Source: Streptomyces asiaticus (lineage in GTDB: Bacteria > Actinomycetota > Actinomycetes > Streptomycetales > Streptomycetaceae). Taken from it: a DNA stretch of 64,000 bases. The DNA lies in the NCBI RefSeq assembly GCF_018138715.1, contig NZ_JAGSHX010000006.1:9858001-9922000 (forward strand). Reading direction: 5' to 3'. The position numbers were made by a program, and so were the translations under genes. This document shows, piece after piece, positions 9,701 to 17,900 of this stretch. Under the pieces are notes generated by a model that saw nothing but the letters and a program-made list of their open reading frames with translations, ran no database searches and was not told where the DNA came from. Position 1 is the first letter of the stretch; every line of letters starts with the position of its first letter.

Positions 9701-11896
9701 GAGTTGTCCACGCGGGACCTCTACAGCGGCCTGGCCCGGTGCGGGCTGGAGTACGGTCCGCGGTTCCGGCACGTACGTCGTGCCTGGCGCGCCGACGACG
9801 AGGTGATCACCGAGATCGAACTGGACGCGGACCTCGCGGGGCGGGCGGGCGAGTTCGCACTGCATCCGGCGCTGCTCGACGCGTGTCTGCACGGTGCCGG
9901 TGCGCTCGGCCTCTTCGACGGCGGGAAACTGCCGTTCTCCTGGCAGCGGACGGTCGTCCACGCCACCGGCGCCGCCGCCGTCCGGGTCCACATCCGGCGC
10001 ACCGGCGAGGACACGGTGGCGCTGAGGATCACCGACACCGCCGGGGGAGCGGTCGCCGACGTCGAGACGCTGAGTGTCCGCACCGCCGCCCCCGTGGCGC
10101 ACGGCGAGCCGTTCCTGACGGTTGACTGGGCGCCGGTCGCTCCGGCGGCCGAGACGTACCGCGTCGCCGTACCGGACGACGGCGATCTCTCCCGGTGCGG
10201 GGAGGAGCGTCCGGACCTCGTGGTGGTGCCGGTGGCCTCGGAGGCGGATCCGGCACTGCCCGGCGCCGCCCACGCGACGGCCGCCGGTGTGCTGGAGCTG
10301 GTGCGCTCGTGGATCACTGACGAGCGGTTCGCCTCGGCTCGGCTGGTGCTGGTGACGCGGTCGGCGGTGGCCACCCGGGACGGCGAGGAGGTTCCGGGCC
10401 TGGCGCAGTCCCCGGTGTGGGGTCTGGTGCGTACCGCGCAGCGTGAGCACCCCGGCCGGTTCGTCCTGCTCGACCTGGACGTCGGTGTCGAAGCCGCGCG
10501 GGACGTCCTGGACGTGCTGCCTCGGGACGAGCCACAGTTGGCGGTGCGCGCGGGCACACTCCTCGCCCCTCGGCTCACACGCGGACCCGGCCCCGCCACT
10601 TCCCGCGGATGGAACCCCGAGGGCACCGTGCTGATCACCGGCGCGTCCGGAGGGCTCGGCCGGCTGGTCGCCCAGCGGCTGCTCACCGAGCACGGCATGC
10701 GCCACCTGGTGCTGGCCGGCCGGCGGCCGGTGGATCTGGAGGGGTTCGGCCCCGGGGTCAGCTGGCGGCTCTGCGATGTCACCGACCGCGACGCGGTGGC
10801 CGGGCTGCTGGGCTCGATCCCGGCAGAGCATCCGCTCACCGCGGTGGTGCACGCGGCGGGCGTCCTGGACGACACCGTGATCTCCGGGCTGACCACCGAG
10901 CGGCTGTCATCGGTACTGCGGCCGAAGGTGGACGGGGCCTGGCACCTCCATGAGCTGACCCGCCACCTTGCCCTCGACGGGTTCGTGCTGTTCTCCTCGG
11001 CGTCCGGCGTCCTCGGTGCCGCCGGACAGGCGAACTACGCCGCCGGCAATACGTTCCTGGACGCCCTGGCCCAGCACCGCGCGGCCCACGGGCTGCCCGC
11101 CACCTCGCTCGCATGGGCCCCTTGGGAGCACACGGGCATGGCCGCCGAGCTGTCCCGTACCGACCTCGACCGGCTGGCGGACATCGGCATGCCGACGCTG
11201 TCCGCCGGGGACGGCTTGGCGCTGTTCGACGCCGCGCTGCGACGGGACACCCCGTTGCTGGTGGCGGTGGGCCGGAAGGCCGGACGACCGCGGTCGGTGT
11301 CCGACGACCCGGGGCCACTGTCACACGGCCCGGTTCCGGTGGCGTCCAGGACACGGCCCGAGCTGGACGCCTCACCGCTCGACCTGGTGCGGCGGGAACT
11401 GGCCGGCTGCCTCGGCCAGGACCCCGACGAGGCGATCGACCTCGACCGCGGCTTCCGGGAACTGGGTGTGGACTCACTGATCGCGGTCGACCTGCGCAAC
11501 CGGCTCAACCGGGTCACAGGACTCACCCTGACCCCCACGGTCGTCTTCGACCACCCCACTCCGCATCGGCTGGCCGCCCTGATCGCCCAGAAGATGGAGC
11601 CCGCCGCACCGGAGCCGGTGGACGAGGAGGCGTTGCGCAGGGCCGTGGCCACGCTGCCGGTGGCACGTTTGCGCACCGCGGGACTGCTGGAGCCCCTTCT
11701 CACGCTGGTGGCCGAGACCTCCGGCCGGGCCGCGCCCCCGGACGGCATCGACGGACCGGGCGGTCCCGCCGGGCCGGACGCCGCCGACGAGCCGGGCGGC
11801 CTCGATGAACTGGACGGCTTCGATGAACTGGACGGCCTCGACGAGCTGGACGCGGACGACCTGGTCAGGCTCGCCCGTCGCAGCCTGGAATCCTGA
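3734..11896 (+). CDS. Type I PKS, loading module plus module 1 (KSQ-AT-ACP / KS-AT-DH-KR-ACP)
   Basis: A protein of 2720 residues that starts the chain. KSQ spans about 15-425; the active-site Cys is Gln173 (context VDSGQSSS), so it decarboxylates rather than condenses. AT0 (about 520-820; Ser607 in GHSQG, YASH at 704) predicts methylmalonyl, giving a propionyl starter. ACP0 carries Ser922. Module 1: KS about 980-1400 (Cys1146), AT about 1490-1790 with GHSIG and HAFH (malonyl), DH from about 1852 with an intact HVVGGTVLVP and DACLH, KR about 2297-2475 with GASGGLG, an LDD (B-type) motif and Ser/Tyr/Asn, and ACP with Ser2581. M1 should leave an alkene. The C-terminus has an acidic repeat followed by a probable docking helix. 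Start is TTG; codon 338 is TTA. The second PKS gene begins 21 bp downstream. Confidence 0.95.
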   Translation: MAGSVAPSTGAHASVPIAITGIACRLPGGRNPEEFWRLLRAGQDAVDGTAHGRWSAEEAVESGGFLSEVGHFDAEFAGVTAAEAAAMDPQQRLALELAWEAMESARFVADPLRDRRSGVYLGVSSDDWSALTRARRTAEDRYTLTGTHRSMIANRVSHLLRLGGPSITVDSGQSSSLVAVHLACDSIRRGEVDHAFVGGINLNLAPASARAVDALGVLSPDGRCYTFDERANGYVRGEGGVMIVLRPLADALLDGNRVHGVILGSAVNNDGAGQANLTTPDRAIQIDVLRAAYRAAGVEPGAVQYVELHGTGTRAGDPVEAAALGAALGSGRPEGTPLRVGSVKTNIGHLEGAAGIAGLLKVVLALTHRRLPASLNFARPNPAIPLSELNLRVQTETTAWPDEDRTLLAGVSSFGIGGTNCHVVLAEPPSAEPPPPAESPVVTPWVLSAHSRQALRGQAERLLDHLDHHDPSPADVGHSLATTRTLLEHRAVVFDREELAALRDQRPGPVLGTAREPGRTVFVFPGQGSQWSGMGLALLEESAVFAARMRECARALSRFVDWDLFDVLREPMTGDDVVQPATFAVMVSLAELWRSHGVRPDAVIGHSQGEIAAAVVAGALGLEDAARVVVSRSRVVEAIKDRGRMGLVALPAAEVEPLLPRGVTIGAVNGPRSVVVSGDTEPVRELLDSLSARGVWVRTVPIEYASHSPHVADIRSALLAELAAVRPTRAVVPMLSTVTGDWADGTGLDAGYWYRNLRETVRFEAGVRALEAEGFTGFIECSPHPALVMPVQETAGPEAVVVGSLRRDDGGIGRFLRSAAEAHVRGMEVDWRPAFPHGRPVDLPTYAFQRSRYWLGEPTDESANESAHESAAGTQRPSRQTAEQRRAAALHLVREHGAVLLDRDDPRSLAVTETFRDLGFDSLTSVELRNRLVAATGVPLSSAVLYDHPTPAALAEHLADRLGGERPRAVRTAVATVPTATDDPIAVVAMSCRLPGSVSSPEDLWDLVVRERDAISGFPADRGWEVAPGGTATRQGGFIDGIDQFDPAFFGISPREATAMDPQQRLLLEGTWEALERAGIVPESLRATPTGVFVGATAQDYGPRLHETAHGAEGFLLTGTSPSVLSGRVAYTLGLRGPAVTVDTACSSSLVAVHLAVRSLQQGECSLALAGGVTVMSSPGMFVEFSRQGGLSPDGRCKAFSAAADGTGWAEGLGVLVLERLSDARRNGHDVLALIRGTAVNQDGASNGLTAPSGPAQEEVIRQAMARARLAPDDVDVVEAHGTGTVLGDPIEAHAILATYGQDREHPLLLGSLKSNIGHTQAAAGIAGVIKMVQAMRHGIAPKTLHITDPTTHVDWSAGTVRPLTEAVPWPSRGRPRRAAVSSFGISGTNAHLVIEGFPAPDPDRRPDSGSTMPLLLSGHTGQAVVDQARRLAVALAGAAPDDVAFSLATTRQHRQHRAVVVGGDRDTLLAELGSLEAHDVCTASAGALAFLFTGQGSQRGRMAAELHARYPVFAETFERVCAGFDEHLEAGLKSVVFGGSELLDRTDYTQAALFAIEVSLFRLVESWGLRPDYLVGHSIGELAAAHVAGVLGLADAVTLVAARGKLMHALPGAGCMAAIAATEQEVLAQLPGADGHVEIAAVNGPRAVVIAGDERAVTGQLRHWERHGRRTRRLRVGHAFHSTHMEPMLADFRAVAEKLTFHEPAIPIVSNVTGRVAADGELCSPEYWVRQVRAAVRFGDGVRWLYDHGVTEFLELGPDAVLTTLGPECVDGDARFVPALRRDRPEAATLTEAVARLYAHGVALDWAAVFDGTPARRTQLPTYPFQRRRYWLDRTPGAGSSPSAIGLRPAGHPLLGARIAQPDGDAVEFTGVLSTHTHPWLADHVVGGTVLVPATAFLEMAVHAGALTGCRTVEELLMPAPLALLSHESVELRVGVREKDADGRRALSVHSRPSDGDAEWTLHATATLVPAPPAPQPVPGPWPPVSAVELSTRDLYSGLARCGLEYGPRFRHVRRAWRADDEVITEIELDADLAGRAGEFALHPALLDACLHGAGALGLFDGGKLPFSWQRTVVHATGAAAVRVHIRRTGEDTVALRITDTAGGAVADVETLSVRTAAPVAHGEPFLTVDWAPVAPAAETYRVAVPDDGDLSRCGEERPDLVVVPVASEADPALPGAAHATAAGVLELVRSWITDERFASARLVLVTRSAVATRDGEEVPGLAQSPVWGLVRTAQREHPGRFVLLDLDVGVEAARDVLDVLPRDEPQLAVRAGTLLAPRLTRGPGPATSRGWNPEGTVLITGASGGLGRLVAQRLLTEHGMRHLVLAGRRPVDLEGFGPGVSWRLCDVTDRDAVAGLLGSIPAEHPLTAVVHAAGVLDDTVISGLTTERLSSVLRPKVDGAWHLHELTRHLALDGFVLFSSASGVLGAAGQANYAAGNTFLDALAQHRAAHGLPATSLAWAPWEHTGMAAELSRTDLDRLADIGMPTLSAGDGLALFDAALRRDTPLLVAVGRKAGRPRSVSDDPGPLSHGPVPVASRTRPELDASPLDLVRRELAGCLGQDPDEAIDLDRGFRELGVDSLIAVDLRNRLNRVTGLTLTPTVVFDHPTPHRLAALIAQKMEPAAPEPVDEEALRRAVATLPVARLRTAGLLEPLLTLVAETSGRAAPPDGIDGPGGPAGPDAADEPGGLDELDGFDELDGLDELDADDLVRLARRSLES
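4745..4747 (+). promoter_or_regulatory. In-frame TTA (bldA) codon in the loading KSQ
   Basis: Leu338 in the context GTPLRVGSVK of the loading ketosynthase is encoded by TTA, in frame with the start at 3734. It lies early in the first structural gene of the PKS operon, where it would make polyketide initiation itself bldA-dependent. Confidence 0.8.
11801..11854 (+). repeat. Three 18-bp tandem repeats encoding an acidic (L/F)DELDG motif
   Basis: Units at 11801-11818, 11819-11836 and 11837-11854 are near-identical and in frame. They encode LDELDG, FDELDG and LDELDA just ahead of the terminal helix of the first PKS protein. The position suggests an acidic spacer or part of the C-terminal docking region that contacts the next subunit. 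Confidence 0.85.
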
Positions 11897-11917
11897 GCGA
11901 GCCGGGAGACGACACCG

Positions 11918-14900
11918 ATGAGCGAATCATCCGCCGCCGCGGTCACCGACGCGTTGCGCGACAGCCTCCGCGAGGTCCAGCGGTTGCGCAGGAAGAACCA
12001 CGAACTCACCGCCGCCGCGCGTGAGCCCCTGGCGATCGTGGGAATGAGCTGCCGCTACCCCGGTGGCGTCCGCTCACCCGAGGACCTGTGGGACCTGGTC
12101 GAGCGGGGAGGCGACGCGGTCACCGAGTTCCCGGTCGACCGGGGCTGGCGGCTGACCGAACTCTTCGACCCGGACCCGTCGCACCCCGGCACGTCCTACT
12201 GCGACCAGGGCGGGTTCCTGCACGACGCGGCCGGGTTCGACGCCGACTTCTTCGGGATCGGCCCGCGTGAGGCGCTCGCCATGGACCCGCAGCAGCGGCT
12301 GCTGCTGGAGGCGTCCTGGGAGGCGCTGGAGCGCGCCGGGCTCGTCCCGGGCACACTGCGCGGCAGCCGCACCGGAATCTTCGCCGGAGTGATGTACCAC
12401 GACTACGGACCGCCGCTGGAACACACCGCGGGCGCGGTCGACGGGCACCGGCTGACCGGCACCACCGCCAGCGTGCTGTCCGGCCGCGTCGCCTACACGC
12501 TCGGCCTCGAGGGGCCGGCGGTCACCGTGGACACCGCGTGCTCCTCGTCGATGGTGGCGATGCACCTGGCCGCGCAGTCACTACGCGCAGGTGAGTGCTC
12601 GCTGGCGCTGGCCGCCGGTGTCACCGTCATGGCCACGCCCGGCACCTTCGTGGAGTTCTCCCGGCAGCGGGCCCTGTCCCCGGACGGCCGGTGCAAGTCC
12701 TTCGCCGAGGCGGCGGACGGCACGGGCTGGTCCGAGGGGGTCGGGGTGCTGGTGCTGGAGCGGCTGTCGGACGCGCGTCGCCACGGCCACCGGGTACTGG
12801 CCCTGGTCCGGTCGACGGCGGTCAACCAGGACGGCGCGAGCAGTGGCCTCACCGCCCCCAACGGCCCGTCACAGGAGCGGGTGATCCGCGCCGCCCTGGC
12901 GAGCGCCGGCCTGTCCCCGGCCGATGTGCACGCCCTCGAGGCACACGGCACCGGCACCAGGCTGGGTGACCCCATCGAGGCCCAGGCCGTGCTGGCCACC
13001 TACGGACAGCACCGTGAGTACCCCCTGCTGCTCGGCTCGCTGAAGTCCAACATCGGCCACTCCCAGGCCGCGGCCGGGGTCGGTGGCGTCATCAAGATGG
13101 TGCTGGCCCTCCAGCACGGCCGGCTGCCGAGAACGCTGCACGTCGACCGACCCACACCGCTGGTGGACTGGGGCAGCGGCGCGGTCCGGCTGCTCACCGA
13201 GCCCGCGCCCTGGCCGGACACCCAAGGCCCGCGCCGCGCCGCGGTGTCCTCGTTCGGCATCAGCGGCACCAACGCCCACACCATCATCGAACAGGCACCC
13301 CCGGCCGAACCGGCGGAGCCCGCGCCCGGCACCGCACCGCTGACCCTGACCAGCGTGCCGCTGGTGGTGTCCGGACGTACCCCGGAGGCGCTGCGGGCGC
13401 AGTCCGGCCGGCTGTCGACGGCGTTGACCGATGACGCGGACCTCACCGTGTTCGGCGCCTCACTCGCCCTCACCAGGACCGCGTTCGAACACCGCGCCGT
13501 ACTGCTCGGCCGGTCGGCGCCGGAGCTCCGCGCGGAGCTGGCCGCACTGGCCAGCGACGAGCCCGGCGCCACCGCCACGCGCGCCCCGGCGGGCCCGCGC
13601 AAGGTCGTGTTCGTCTTCCCGGGGCAGGGCCCGCAGTGGGCGGGGATGGCGGTGGACCTGCTGAGCACCTCGCCGGTCTTCGCCCGGGCGATGGCCGACT
13701 GCGAGCGCGCCCTGGCCCCCCATGTGGACTTCTCTCTCGTCGACGTGGTGTGTTCCGGGGAGTTCGACCGTACCGAGGTCCTCCAGCCGGTCCTGTTCGC
13801 GGTGATGGTCTCGCTGGCGGCGCTGTGGAAGTCCGTCGGGGTGGTGCCGGACGCGGTGATCGGCCACTCACAGGGGGAGATGGCGGCCGCGGTCGTCGCG
13901 GGGGCGCTGTCCCTGGAGGACGCCGCCCGCGCGGTCGCGCTGCGCAGCAAGGCCATCGCCGAGGGCCTGTCCGGCCGCGGCGGCATGCTCTCGGTCAACC
14001 TGCCCCTGGACGAGGTCCGGTCCCGTCTGGAGGGCCTGGAGCGGGTGAGCGTGGCCGCGCTCAACGGCCCCACGTCCACCGTGGTCGCGGGCGATCTCCC
14101 CGCGCTCGCCCGGCTGGAGTCCGCCCTGTCGGAGGAGGGCGTCTGGTCGCGGCGGGTACCCATCGACTACCCGTCGCACTCGGCCCACGTCGAGACGATC
14201 CGGGAGCGGGTGGCGGAGCTGCTCGCCCCGGTCCGGCCCACCGCCACGTCCACGGCGTTCATGTCCACCGTGACCGGGGACTGGATCGACCCGGCCGAGC
14301 TGACCGGGGAGTACTGGTACCGCAACCTTCGCACCCCCATTCAGTTCGAGCCGGCCGTCCGGGCGCTGCTGACCGCCGGCTTCGACACCTTCGTGGAGTG
14401 CAGCCCGCACCCGGTGCTGCTGGTCGGCATTCAGGAGACCGTGGACGACGCAGGTGCCGGGGCGGCGGTCCAGGGCACTCTCCGGCGCGAGCGGAACGAG
14501 TCCGACTCCTTCCTCGGCTCGCTGTCCGCCCTGCACGCGCACGGCGTCGCGGTCGACTGGGCCACGGTGTTCGCCGGGGCCGGACACGGACCCGTCGAGC
14601 TGCCGACGTACGCCTTCCAGCACCGCCCCTACTGGCTGCCGAGCGGCGGCCCGGCGGATGTGCGGACCGCGGGCATGACGGCCGTGGACCACCCGCTGCT
14701 GGGCGCCGCGGTACGCCTGGCGGACCGGGGTGACACCGTGTTCACCGGTGTGTTGTCCGCCGGCGCGCATCCGTGGCTGGCCGATCCCGCCGGTGTGGAT
14801 GCCGCACTGCTGGAACTGGTGGTGCACACCGCGACCGAGGCCGGTTTGGACCGGGTCGACGTGCTGCGCCAGGTGGCCCCGCCACGGCTGCCCGACTCCG

Positions 14901-17900
14901 GCGTCCTCCGAGTGCAGGTGCGCGTGGGCGCCGACGGCACCATCGACGTGTTCTCGCAGCCGGACGAGGAGACCCCGTGGACCCGCAACGCGACGGCGAG
15001 CGCCGTCGTCGCGCCCCCGGACACCGGGGCCGGTCTCACCCGGTGGCCACCGGCCGACGCCGAAGAGGTGAGCCCGCCGGACGGCTCGTCCCCCCTGCTG
15101 GAGCGGGTCTGGCGCGCCGGGGGAGAGCTGTTCGCGGAGGCCGGTCCGGAGCGGGGGAGCGAGGCGGAACCGTACGGTCTGCACCCGGGGCTCGTCGGTG
15201 CGGCGCTGAGCCTGGTGGCCGCCGAGGACGAGGCCCCCGTCCAGTGGCACGGCATACGTCTGCACGCCGCCGGTGCCGCATCGGTCCGCGTCCATCTGCG
15301 GCCGCTCGGTGGGCACACCTACGCGCTGCGGATCACGGACGGTACCGGTCAGCCGGTGTACACCGCCGAGTCCGTGACGCTCGCAGCGGTGGACACGGCC
15401 CGGCGCCACGTGCCGCTCCACCGACTGGAGTGGACGGCCGCGCGGCTGCCCGTCGCGGAAGTGGGCCGCTGGGCCCTGGACGGTGCGGACGAACACGGGC
15501 TCCGCGCCGTCCACGCCGGTATCGGGCAACTGCCTGCGGCGGACGGGCAGGCGGACGTGGTGCTCGCCGCTTTCGGTCCCGGCCACGAAGAGCCCCGCCA
15601 CGAAGAGCCCCGCCACGGAGAGCCCCGCCACGAAGAGCCCGGCCACGATGACGAGGACATCGCCGCCCGGGCACAGGAGGCCACCTCGCGGGCGCTGAAC
15701 CTCCTCCAGACGTGGCTCGCCGAGGAACACCCCGCCGGCGCGCGGCTGGTCTTCCTCACCCGCCGGGCCGTGTACGGCGGCACCGAGCTCCGGGACACCG
15801 CCCAGGCCGTGGTGTGGGGGCTGGTACGCACGGCCCAGACCGAACACCCGGACCAGTTCGTCCTCGTCGACCTCGACGGCACCGAGGCGTCGCTGCGCGC
15901 CCTGCCGGGCGCGCTCGCCTCGGGCGAGCCGCAGATCGTCGTCACCGAGGGGAACGCCCGCGTACCACGGCTCGTGGCCACGCCCGCCGTGGACGGCACC
16001 CCGCCGGCCCTCACCGGCACCGCGCTGATCACGGGCGGAACCGGCGCGTTGGGATCGCTCGTCGCACGCCACCTCGTCGCCGAACACGGGGTACGCCACC
16101 TGCTGTTGACCGGCCGTCGTGGTGAGGCCGCAGAGGGTGCCGCCGGGCTGCGCGCCGAGCTGGAGTCCATGGGCGCCGAGGTCACCATCGCGGCCTGCGA
16201 CGCCGCCGACCGCGACGCACTCGCCGCACTGCTCGCCTCCCTGCCCGCCGACCGGCCGCTGACGGCCGTCGTGCACGCCGCCGGAATCGTCGACGACGCC
16301 GTCATCACCTCGATGACGGACGACCAGGTGGCACGGGTGTACCGCCCGAAGGTGCGGGCCGCGGTCAACCTCCACGAGCTCGTCAGGGGTGCGGACCTGA
16401 AGGTCTTCGCCCTGTTCTCCTCGTACTCCGGCCTCGTGGGCAACGCCGGACAGGGCGCCTACGCGGCGGCCAACGCCTTCCTCGACGCACTCGCGCAGAC
16501 CCGGCGCGCACAGGGCCTTCCGGGCGTGTCGATGGCGTGGGGCCTGTGGGCCGAGCGCGGCGGTGTGACCGCCCACCTCGCCGAGGGGGACCTCGCACGA
16601 CTCGCCCGCGCGGGAATCGACCCGTTGACCGCGGACCACGGACTGGCCCTGTTCGACACCGCGCTCCGCGCCGGCCACCCGGTGACGGCTCCGGTGCGCC
16701 TGAACCTCTCCGCACTGCGCGCACAGGCAGCCGCCCGCACCCTGCCCGCCCTGCTGCGCGGACTGGTCAGGGCCCCGGCACGCCGGGCCTCCGACACCTC
16801 GGCCCAGCGGCCCTCCGCGCTGGCGGAACGGGTGCGGGAACGCCCCGAGTCCGAGCGGCCGCGGCTGCTGCTCGACCTGGTCCGTGACGAGGTGCTCACC
16901 GTGCTCGGGCACACCGAGTCCGGCTCGCCTGACCTGACCCGCCCCTTCCGCGACCTGGGGTTCGACTCGCTGGGCGCCGTCGAGCTGCGCAATCGCCTCG
17001 GTGCGCGCACCGGGCTGCGGCTGCCCACCACCGTGGTCTTCGACCACCCCAGCCCGGCGGCGCTCGCCGACTACCTGCTGGCCGAACTGCTGGGCGTGGC
17101 AGCCGAGTCGGCCGAGCGGCCGACGTCCGTGGCCGCGGCCGGCGACCCGATCGCGATCGTGTCAATGGCCTGCCGTTTCCCCGGCGGAGTGTCCTCCCCC
17201 GAGGACCTGTGGCGGCTGCTCGACGAGGCCCGTGACGTGCTGTCGCCCTTCCCCGGGAACCGGGGCTGGGACCTGGACCGCCTGTACGACGACGACCCGG
17301 ACCGGGTGGGCACCAGCTACGCCCGCACCGGCGGCTTCCTGCCCGACGCCGACCGCTTCGACGCGGCGTTCTTCGGCATCTCCCCGCGTGAGGCGCTGGG
17401 CATGGACCCGCAGCAGCGGCTCGTTCTGGAGTCCGCGTGGGAGCTGTTCGAACGGGCGGGCATCAACCCCGAGGCCCAGCGCGGCAGCCGCTGCGGGGTG
17501 TTCATGGGCACCAACGGCCAGGACTACGGCGCGGGGATCGGCCCCGGGGCCTTGGACGCCGAGGGCTACCTGCTCACCGGAACCGCGGCGAGCGTGCTGT
17601 CCGGGCGGCTGTCCTACACCCTGGGCCTCGAGGGGCCCGCGGTCACGATGGACACCGCCTGCTCCTCCGCGCTGGTCGCCCTGGACGCGGCGGCCAAGGC
17701 GCTGCGCGCCCGGGAGTGCACGCTCGCGGTGGCGGGCGGCGTCACCGTGATGTCCACCCCGAATGCCTTCGTCGAGTTCTCCCGGCAGCGCGGACTCGCC
17801 CCCGACGGGCGCTGCAAGGCGTTCGCCGCGGCGGCGGACGGCACGGGCTGGTCCGAGGGGATCGGCCTGCTGCTGCTGGAGCGGCTCTCCGACGCCAGGA

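Noticed and set aside
15581..15655. Short direct repeats considered as a CRISPR array
   Set aside because: The 15-bp units are contiguous with no spacers and are in frame within a PKS domain.
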